In this document: one piece after another, positions 1 through 4,077 of the stretch
How positions within the stretch are numbered: position 1 is the first letter of the stretch
Layout of the letters: the number at the start of each line of letters is the position of its first letter
NCBI GenBank assembly: GCA_007116995.1
Contig: SKHL01000324.1
Location: 1-13,109 of the forward strand
Length of the DNA: 13,109 nucleotides
Direction: 5' to 3'
Source: Limnochordia bacterium
Lineage (GTDB): Bacteria > Bacillota > Limnochordia > Darwinibacteriales > DTU012
The notes under the pieces: model-generated
Seen by the model: only the letters and a program-made list of their open reading frames with translations
Told to the model about the DNA's origin: nothing
The model's database searches: none
Translations under genes and position numbers: made by a program

Positions 1-1
1 T

Positions 2-121
2 AACGTGAAGATTTATGGTGAGTTGATTACACCTATCGCGATGGAAGAAGGTCTACGCTTTGCTATTCGTGAAGGCGGAAGAACAGTAGGGGCCGGTGTA
101 GTTACAAAGATTCTCGCGTAA
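2..121 (+). CDS. tuf: Elongation factor Tu, C-terminal fragment
   Basis: This is the last 39 codons of EF-Tu, the GTPase that delivers aminoacyl-tRNA to the ribosomal A site; the rest lies upstream of the window. The frame from position 2 ends in [17 protein letters not shown] followed by TKILA and a TAA stop. The [13 protein letters not shown] block is the invariant end of EF-Tu domain III, so the identity is firm although only the tail is visible. Bacillus subtilis has its tuf after fusA. A copy ahead of rpmG is a layout seen in clostridia, and such genomes often carry a second tuf after fusA, which this window does not reach. A hairpin without a U-run (141-170) follows the stop. Confidence 0.96.
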   Translation, partial: NVKIYGELITPIAMEEGLRFAIREGGRTVGAGVVTKILA

Positions 122-140
122 ATCAGTCAACCCGTAAAGA

Positions 141-170
141 CGTAGAATTGTGAAACTTCCACAAGCTACG
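141..170 (+). other. Hairpin after tuf, no U-tract
   Basis: CGTAG (141-145) pairs with CTACG (166-170), and TTGTG (148-152) pairs with CACAA (160-164), across a small AA/G internal loop. The terminal loop is 7 nt. There is no T-run behind it, and the -35 of the next promoter starts 2 nt later, so it is not a classical intrinsic terminator. It may protect the 3' end of tuf mRNA or act as a weak terminator; this is inference. Confidence 0.4.
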
Positions 171-171
171 G

Positions 172-200
172 TTGACAGTCCTTCTAAAATGTGATAAATT
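172..200 (+). promoter_or_regulatory. Sigma-A promoter for rpmG-secE-nusG-rplK-rplA
   Basis: A perfect TTGACA (172-177) is followed by a 17-nt spacer and TAAATT (195-200), preceded by TGA as an extended -10. Transcription should start near 206-208, about 28 nt before the rpmG start codon. The hexamer fit of the -10 is only 4 of 6, compensated by the TG. It lies at the right place to drive the rpmG-to-rplA genes, since no other promoter is obvious before 2504. Confidence 0.7.
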
Positions 201-234
201 CTAAAGGTATTTTGACAATCTGGAGGTGGCGGCT

Positions 235-384
235 GTGCGAGTTGGTGTAACTCTTGAGTGTGCTCAATGTAAGAATCGAAACTATCGTTCCAATAAGAAT
301 AAACGGAATGATCCGGACCGCATTGAGTTGAAAAAGTTCTGTAACACATGTAGAACTCATACCGTTCACAAAGAAACCCGGTAG
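235..384 (+). CDS. rpmG: 50S ribosomal protein L33 (zinc-binding type)
   Basis: This encodes a 49-residue L33, a small protein of the 50S subunit near the E site. The protein starts [12 protein letters not shown] and ends KETR. Two CxxC pairs (CAQC at residues 9-12 and CNTC at 36-39) form the zinc knuckle of the zinc-containing form, as opposed to the cysteine-free paralog that many Firmicutes use under zinc limitation. The start is GTG at 235, with GGAGGTGG (222-229) five nt upstream. It is the first gene after the promoter at 172-200, and secE follows after 25 nt. The gene is too short for many automated calls but its length is normal for the family. Confidence 0.95.
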   Translation: MRVGVTLECAQCKNRNYRSNKNKRNDPDRIELKKFCNTCRTHTVHKETR

Positions 385-409
385 GGGTGAAAGAAGGATG
401 TGAGGTATC

Positions 410-637
410 TTGGTAGCTATACCTGGAAAAGCTAAACCAACTCTTTGGGTACGAGCAGGCAAATTCTTACGTGAAGTACGAGCTGAGTTGCGGAAAGTAG
501 TATGGCCAAACCGGAAAGAATTGGTTACTTATACAATTGTTGTGCTTGTTACGGTAATAATTGTAGCAGTGTTTATAGGAGTTGTGGATTTGGTAGTTTC
601 TGAGTTGTTAGCGTTATTAGGCCGAATAGGGAGGTGA
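410..637 (+). CDS. secE: Preprotein translocase subunit SecE
   Basis: This is a 75-residue single-span SecE, the clamp subunit of the SecYEG channel in the cytoplasmic membrane. Residues about 18-36 form the conserved amphipathic stretch (FLREVRAELRKVVWPNRKE), including the VVWPNRKE motif. A hydrophobic helix covers about residues 38-70. The likely start is TTG at 410, because the in-frame ATG at 398 is immediately followed by TGA. The Shine-Dalgarno is poor: AAGGA (394-398) is 11 nt away and GAGGT (403-407) only 2 nt away, so the exact start is less sure than the identity. Its last codons hold the Shine-Dalgarno of nusG, suggesting translational coupling. Confidence 0.93.
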   Translation: MVAIPGKAKPTLWVRAGKFLREVRAELRKVVWPNRKELVTYTIVVLVTVIIVAVFIGVVDLVVSELLALLGRIGR

Positions 638-661
638 AGGGCCGCTTAGGTCCCTTCAAGG
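628..661 (+). promoter_or_regulatory. Structured ribosome binding site of nusG
   Basis: A strong GGAGGTGA (630-637), overlapping the secE stop codon, lies 24 nt before the nusG ATG, too far for direct use. Between them TGAAGGG (635-641) pairs perfectly with CCCTTCA (652-658), extended inward by CC (642-643) with GG (649-650) around one bulged T. When folded, the GGAGG comes within a few nt of the ATG. The only local alternative, AAGG (658-661), abuts the start codon. Confidence 0.5.
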
Positions 662-1204
662 ATGAGTGAGAAGTTGACTAGCGATAAGTTCTGGTATGTT
701 GTGCATACTTATTCGGGTTATGAAAACAAAGTGAAGGCAAATTTAGAACGACGAGTGGAATCTATGGGGATGGAAGATAAAATCTTTCGTGTAGTTGTGC
801 CTACGGAGGAAGTCGTTGATTATAAAGATGGCAAAAAGAAAGTGACACAGAAAAAGGTTTTTCCCGGGTATGTACTTGTGGAGATGGTGGTTACAGATGA
901 CTCTTGGTATGTTGTCCGAAATACTCCTGGTGTTACAGGCTTTGTGGGTTCAGGTGTAAAGCCGATACCCCTTGAGGCAGACGAAGCGCAAACCATCTTA
1001 GAACAGATGGGCTTTGAACAACCTCGATCGAAAGCTCATTACAGCCTCGGTGAGACTGTAAAAGTTATCGCTGGACCGTTTCTCAACTTCTCTGGCACAG
1101 TCGAAGAACTCAATCCCGAAAAAGGCAAACTGACTGTTAAGGTATCTATGTTTGGGCGTGAAACTCCGGTAGAGTTAGATTTTAACCAGGTAGCGAAACT
1201 CTAA
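662..1204 (+). CDS. nusG: Transcription elongation/termination factor NusG
   Basis: This is a 180-residue NusG, which binds the beta' clamp of RNA polymerase and modulates pausing and Rho action. The NGN domain runs from FWYVVHTYSGYENKV (about residue 10) through VFPGYVLVEM and the WYVVRNTPGVTGFVG block. The KOW domain starts at about residue 125 (GETVKVIAGPF) and ends PVELDFNQVAKL. Length and motifs are standard. The ATG at 662 is the first in-frame start after a TAG at 647; a TTG at codon 5 (674) is a poorer alternative. The good Shine-Dalgarno lies 24 nt upstream behind a hairpin. The gene sits between secE and rplK as in most Firmicutes. Confidence 0.97.
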   Translation: MSEKLTSDKFWYVVHTYSGYENKVKANLERRVESMGMEDKIFRVVVPTEEVVDYKDGKKKVTQKKVFPGYVLVEMVVTDDSWYVVRNTPGVTGFVGSGVKPIPLEADEAQTILEQMGFEQPRSKAHYSLGETVKVIAGPFLNFSGTVEELNPEKGKLTVKVSMFGRETPVELDFNQVAKL

Positions 1205-1218
1205 GGAGTCTGTTTTAA

Positions 1219-1247
1219 GTGGGAGGATGAAAATCCGCCATTACCAC
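1219..1247 (+). promoter_or_regulatory. L1-binding-site mimic upstream of rplK
   Basis: The intergenic RNA folds as a lower stem GTGG/CCAC (1219-1222 with 1244-1247), an unpaired GA, an upper stem GGAT/ATCC (1225-1228 with 1233-1236) capped by GAAA, and seven unpaired bases (1237-1243). The 5' strand GTGGGAGG is identical to the L1-stalk site of E. coli 23S rRNA as I recall it, and the 3' side has the same CCG and ACCAC elements. L1 is known to repress the L11-L1 operon by binding such a mimic. The site ends 8 nt before the rplK Shine-Dalgarno (1256-1263). Confidence 0.7.
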
Positions 1248-1272
1248 ATTAGTGTGAGGGGGTATATGCGCC

Positions 1273-1698
1273 ATGGCAAAAAAAGTAAGTGCTTTTATTA
1301 AGCTACAAGTTCCTGCAGGAAAAGCGAATCCAGCTCCTCCAGTAGGACCTGCCCTTGGTCAGCATGGTTTAAACATTATGGAGTTTTGTAAGGCATTTAA
1401 CGAAAGGACCGCGCAACAAGCAGGTATGATTATTCCTGTGGTTATTACCGTTTTTGAGGACCGGTCCTTTTCGTTCATTACAAAGACTCCACCAGCTGCT
1501 GTATTGCTAAAGAAGGCAATGAACTTAGACAAAGCATCTGGAGAGCCAAATAAGAACAAAGTTGGTACGATTAAGCGTGCTAAGGTGCGAGAGATCGCTG
1601 AGTTAAAAAAGCCGGATTTAAATGCAGCTGATTTAGAGGCCGCGACACGAATGATTGAAGGAACTGCTCGCAGCATGGGAATCATTGTGGAAGACTAG
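1273..1698 (+). CDS. rplK: 50S ribosomal protein L11
   Basis: This is a 141-residue L11, which binds the GTPase-associated centre (helices 43-44) of 23S rRNA at the base of the stalk. The N-terminal domain carries [20 protein letters not shown] (about residues 20-40), the thiostrepton-cleft segment rich in prolines. The C-terminal RNA-binding domain covers about residues 70-141, including the [13 protein letters not shown] helix region and a final [12 protein letters not shown]. The start is ATG at 1273, with GAGGGGGT (1256-1263) nine nt upstream; an ATG at 1266 is out of frame. A predicted L1-binding hairpin lies just before it, so L1 probably controls its translation. Confidence 0.98.
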   Translation: MAKKVSAFIKLQVPAGKANPAPPVGPALGQHGLNIMEFCKAFNERTAQQAGMIIPVVITVFEDRSFSFITKTPPAAVLLKKAMNLDKASGEPNKNKVGTIKRAKVREIAELKKPDLNAADLEAATRMIEGTARSMGIIVED

Positions 1699-1748
1699 AT
1701 GATCCATCATGAGTGGTGGTTTGGAGCGGTAGAGCAAGTAAGCAATAC

Positions 1749-1778
1749 TGTGGGAGGATAAATGCCGATTGTACCACA
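1749..1778 (+). promoter_or_regulatory. Second L1-binding-site mimic, upstream of rplA
   Basis: TGTGG (1749-1753) pairs with CCACA (1774-1778). An unpaired GA follows the 5' strand, GG (1756-1757) pairs with CC (1765-1766) around a 7-nt loop, and seven bases GATTGTA (1767-1773) are unpaired on the 3' side. The layout matches the copy before rplK, and CCGA matches the 23S site exactly. The upper stem is weaker than in the first copy. The last paired base is the first base of the rplA Shine-Dalgarno AAAGGAGG (1778-1785), so bound L1 would directly hinder translation initiation. Confidence 0.65.
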
Positions 1779-1795
1779 AAGGAGGAAAAGCTATT

Positions 1796-2500
1796 ATGGC
1801 AAAGCGAGGCAAGCGATTTCAAGAGGTTGCTAAGTTAGTAGAGCGAGAACAGTTGTATAGCTTAGCTGAAGGTATAGAACTAGTAAAGAAATGTGCAACA
1901 GCGAAATTTGACGAGACTGTAGAAGTAGCATTAAAGCTTGGTGTAGATCCGCGTCATGCCGAACAACAGGTGCGAGGCACCGTAGTTCTCCCTAATGGAA
2001 CTGGTAGCGAAGTGCGTGTGCTTGTATTCGCCAAAGGCGAAAAGGCAACGGAAGCCGAGGAGGCTGGAGCTGATTTTGTCGGTGCTGAAGAGCTTGGCGA
2101 GAAAATACAAGGTGGTTGGGTTGACTTCGATGTAGCCATCGCTACCCCGGATATGATGGGTGTAGTAGGTAAGCTCGGACGGATCCTAGGACCAAGAGGT
2201 CTAATGCCGAATCCCAAAACTGGCACTGTTACATTTGAGATTACCAATGCGGTAAAAGAGGTTAAAGCAGGTAAGGTAGAGTTTCGTGTAAACAAGGAAG
2301 CAGGAATCCACGTGCCGATTGGAAAGGCATCCTTTAGTGAGGATCAGCTACTGAGTAACTTTATTGCGCTATTAGGTGCTATAATTAAAGCGAAACCACA
2401 AGCAGCGAAGGGTGTTTATCTGCAGAAAGTGTGTCTGTCCTCTAGCATGGGACCTGGTGTTCGTTTAAGTCCGCAAGATGCGCAATCCAATGCAAAATAA
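1796..2500 (+). CDS. rplA: 50S ribosomal protein L1
   Basis: This is a 234-residue L1, which forms the mobile L1 stalk with 23S helices 76-78 and helps release E-site tRNA. It is also a translational repressor in many bacteria. The signature [14 protein letters not shown] is at residues 128-141. The N-terminus is [17 protein letters not shown] chose ATG 1796 with AAAGGAGG (1778-1785) ten nt upstream. The frame stays open further up to a TTG at 1769, but that would begin inside the L1-mimic hairpin and adds nine non-conserved residues. It is the last gene before the rplJ promoter, and no terminator is evident between. Confidence 0.97.
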   Translation: MAKRGKRFQEVAKLVEREQLYSLAEGIELVKKCATAKFDETVEVALKLGVDPRHAEQQVRGTVVLPNGTGSEVRVLVFAKGEKATEAEEAGADFVGAEELGEKIQGGWVDFDVAIATPDMMGVVGKLGRILGPRGLMPNPKTGTVTFEITNAVKEVKAGKVEFRVNKEAGIHVPIGKASFSEDQLLSNFIALLGAIIKAKPQAAKGVYLQKVCLSSSMGPGVRLSPQDAQSNAK

Positions 2501-2503
2501 TAG

Positions 2504-2532
2504 TTGACCATATCCATTATGGATGTTAAACT
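2504..2532 (+). promoter_or_regulatory. Promoter of rplJ-rplL
   Basis: TTGACC (2504-2509), a 17-nt spacer and TAAACT (2527-2532) with a TGT extension make an extended -10 promoter, four nt after the rplA stop. Transcription would start near 2539, just before the L10 leader structure. The spacer holds a perfect dyad, ATCCAT-T-ATGGAT (2512-2524). Confidence 0.65.
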
Positions 2533-2538
2533 AAATAA

Positions 2539-2709
2539 GCTCAATAGAAATACACCAAAGACAGTTGGTGCTAGGATATATCCCTGGCTTAAGAAGTTCT
2601 ACTTGCCAACCGAGGTTTGAAACGGGAAGAATCACTATCAGGAGACAACTGATAGTAGGTATTAGTGTGCCTGTTTGGGATCTCCAGCTGTTTGTGGAGA
2701 TCCTTTTTT
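2539..2709 (+). ncRNA. Ribosomal protein L10 leader
   Basis: This untranslated leader precedes rplJ-rplL. In Firmicutes L10 (with L12) binds such leaders and represses its own operon. Recognisable parts are CAAAGACAGTTGGTGC (2556-2571), then GGCTTAAG (2586-2593), then TTGCCAACCGAGGT (2603-2616), with GTTGG (2564-2568) pairing with CCAAC (2606-2610). An 8-bp hairpin (2634-2656) and an intrinsic terminator (2678-2709) follow. GGAGA (2641-2645), in the base of the loop of the first hairpin, can pair with TCTCC (2681-2685) in the terminator's left arm, a possible antiterminator. The identification rests on remembered motifs of the family and on position. Confidence 0.8.
2678..2709 (+). terminator. 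Attenuator terminator in the L10 leader
   Basis: GGATCTCCA (2678-2686) pairs perfectly with TGGAGATCC (2695-2703) across an 8-nt loop and is followed by six T (2704-2709). It lies 36 nt before the rplJ start codon, so it must be bypassed for expression. This is consistent with attenuation by L10. Confidence 0.85.
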
Positions 2710-2745
2710 CGTTCTTTGGTATCTTAAACCCAAGGAGGTGAAACT

Positions 2746-3273
2746 ATGGCAATACCTGAAAAAGTAGCTGTTGTTGATGAGATTAAAGACAAGCTAGGTC
2801 GGGTCCAAGGTGCGGTAATTACAGATTACCGAGGATTGAATGTTGCGGAAGTAACAGAGTTACGCAAGCAGTTGCGTGAGGCTGGCGTTGAGTACAAGGT
2901 GTTAAAAAATACACTTACCATTCGTGCAGCTAAGGAGAGCGGCTTAGATGACGTAGTTCCATTGCTTGAAGGCCCAACGGCCATCGCATTCGGATATGAA
3001 GATCCAGTTGCACCAGCAAAGATTATTAGTGATTTCGCCAAGACCCATCAGAACTTGGAAGTCAAAGGTGGGTTGCTTGAAGGCAAAATCCTAGATATAG
3101 CGACGGTGAAAGCTCTCGCTGATCTACCTTCTCGTGAAGTATTACTAAGTCAAGTAGCTCGAGGAATGCAAGCGCCTGTAGCGGGACTTGTTAATGTATT
3201 ACAAGGAACTATTCGCAATGCGGTTTATGTACTAGACGCAGTACGGCAGAAGAAGGAAGAAGCCGGAGCCTAG
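2746..3273 (+). CDS. rplJ: 50S ribosomal protein L10
   Basis: This is a 175-residue L10, which anchors L7/L12 dimers to the 23S GTPase-associated centre. The N-terminal RNA-binding domain shows [20 protein letters not shown] (about residues 9-28), then [20 protein letters not shown]. The C-terminal helix that binds L7/L12 lies in about residues 130-175 ([19 protein letters not shown]). The start is ATG at 2746 with a near-perfect Shine-Dalgarno AAGGAGGTGA (2732-2741). rplL follows after 53 nt. Expression is probably set by the L10 leader and attenuator directly upstream. Confidence 0.97.
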   Translation: MAIPEKVAVVDEIKDKLGRVQGAVITDYRGLNVAEVTELRKQLREAGVEYKVLKNTLTIRAAKESGLDDVVPLLEGPTAIAFGYEDPVAPAKIISDFAKTHQNLEVKGGLLEGKILDIATVKALADLPSREVLLSQVARGMQAPVAGLVNVLQGTIRNAVYVLDAVRQKKEEAGA

Positions 3274-3326
3274 CCCACAAACTTTAGATCAAAATTAAAT
3301 GTATATCCTAAGGAGGGTATTTATCA

Positions 3327-3695
3327 ATGACAAGAGAAGAGATTTTACAAGCGATTGAAAGCATGACAGTTTTAGAGCTATCCGAATTAGTTAAAGCTAT
3401 GGAAGATAAGTTTGGTGTGTCTGCAGCTGCTCCGGTAGCAATGGCTATGCCCGGTGCTGGCGCTGCTGAAGCTGAAGAAGAACAAACTGAGTTTGATGTA
3501 ATGTTACAATCACCTGGTGACAAAAAGATAGGCGTAATTAAGGTCGTTCGTGAATTAACAGGCTTAGGTTTGAAAGAAGCAAAAGGAGTAGTTGATAGCG
3601 CACCTACAGCTGTAAAAGAAGGTGTATCTAAAGAAGAAGCCGAAGAAGTTAAAGGTAAGTTAGAAGACGCTGGAGCAGTTGTAGAGGTTAAGTAA
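3327..3695 (+). CDS. rplL: 50S ribosomal protein L7/L12
   Basis: This is a 122-residue L7/L12, the multicopy stalk protein that recruits translational GTPases. The N-terminal dimerisation domain (about residues 1-32, [20 protein letters not shown]) is followed by an Ala/Pro/Glu-rich hinge (about 33-52). The globular C-terminal domain runs from [20 protein letters not shown] through [14 protein letters not shown] to the end. Length and composition are typical. The start is ATG at 3327 with AAGGAGGG (3310-3317). It is the last gene of the rplJL unit, and a strong terminator begins 13 nt after its stop. L7/L12 is needed in excess over L10, which fits its own strong ribosome binding site. Confidence 0.97.
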   Translation: MTREEILQAIESMTVLELSELVKAMEDKFGVSAAAPVAMAMPGAGAAEAEEEQTEFDVMLQSPGDKKIGVIKVVRELTGLGLKEAKGVVDSAPTAVKEGVSKEEAEEVKGKLEDAGAVVEVK

Positions 3696-3708
3696 GTTTA
3701 GTAAAAAT

Positions 3709-3740
3709 AAAAAGCACCCTTCGAGGAATGGGTGCTTTTT
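3709..3740 (+). terminator. Intrinsic terminator after rplL
   Basis: AAAAAGCACCC (3709-3719) is fully complementary to GGGTGCTTTTT (3730-3740), with a 10-nt loop. The GC-rich core GCACCC/GGGTGC is followed by five T. The A-run on the left arm could let it work on the other strand too, but no minus-strand gene is present to use it. It separates rplJL from rpoBC. Confidence 0.92.
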
Positions 3741-3764
3741 AACTTATCAGACAACATTGATTCT

Positions 3765-3797
3765 ATACTGTGAAGAGGGACCTATTGTCCTTAGTAT
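3765..3797 (+). other. Bulged dyad in the rplL-rpoB gap
   Basis: AGGGAC (3776-3781) pairs with GTCCTT (3787-3792), including one G-U pair, and ATACT (3765-3769) pairs with AGTAT (3793-3797). The 5' strand has a 6-nt bulge, GTGAAG. It lies between the rplL terminator and the rpoB promoter, so it would be RNA only in read-through transcripts. Its function is unknown. Apart from this I see nothing between 3741 and the promoter at 3839. Confidence 0.3.
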
Positions 3798-3838
3798 GAC
3801 AGAGCCTAATTCATTGAAGGCATGATGAAAGAAATGCC

Positions 3839-3867
3839 TTGACAGTTTCCAAACTGTGTGATATCAT
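3839..3867 (+). promoter_or_regulatory. Promoter of rpoB-rpoC
   Basis: A perfect TTGACA (3839-3844), a 17-nt spacer and TATCAT (3862-3867, 5 of 6) preceded by TGA make a strong extended -10 promoter. Start of transcription is expected near 3874, giving an untranslated leader of about 204 nt. The dyad ACAGTTT-CC-AAACTGT (3842-3857) overlaps the -35 and spacer. Confidence 0.8.
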
Positions 3868-3966
3868 GAATTAGTGTTACCTATGGGGATAACTTCGCCT
3901 GTATATAAATTCCACGTTAAATCATGTTATTCCTGCTAATCCAGAAATATTTTTGGGAGGAAATCC

Positions 3967-4008
3967 ATGAATATTTTTTGGTTAAAAGTAAACAGTATAA
4001 TAATATGA
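3967..4008 (+). CDS. Possible 13-codon leader peptide of rpoB
   Basis: An ATG at 3967 opens a frame encoding MNIFWLKVNSIII, ending TGA at 4006-4008. It has a good Shine-Dalgarno, GGGAGG (3955-3960), six nt upstream. The frame ends in three consecutive ATA codons and its stop lies 5 nt before a GC-rich hairpin (4014-4036). AGAAATATT (3943-3951) can pair with AATATTTTT (3970-3978), enclosing the Shine-Dalgarno and start codon in a hairpin loop. The arrangement resembles leader-peptide control, but short frames with a chance ribosome binding site are common, and no homology can be claimed. It might also be only a fortuitous ORF in the leader. Confidence 0.3.
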   Translation: MNIFWLKVNSIII

Positions 4009-4013
4009 ACTAT

Positions 4014-4038
4014 AAGCGAGGGGACTCCCCTTGCTTTT
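4014..4038 (+). terminator. GC-rich hairpin in the rpoB leader, possible attenuator
   Basis: AAGCGAGGGG (4014-4023) pairs with CCCCTTGCTT (4027-4036), ten pairs including one G-U, around a 3-nt loop ACT. The T-run is only CTTTT (4034-4038) and half of it is inside the stem, so it would be a weak terminator, a pause or a processing site. It lies 41 nt before the rpoB start and does not cover the Shine-Dalgarno (4060-4071). Confidence 0.45.
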
Positions 4039-4077
4039 AATCATGTAAATTCGCATCAAAAGGAGAGGTGAAGGCCG

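Noticed and set aside
212..217. Second TTGACA just before rpmG
   Set aside because: No -10 element lies at a suitable distance; 17 nt downstream is the rpmG coding start.
3954..3967. Third L1-site-like sequence in the rpoB leader (TGGGAGG followed by ATCC)
   Set aside because: The lower stem and the seven-base 3' strand ending in CCAC are absent; it is better read as the Shine-Dalgarno of the short frame.
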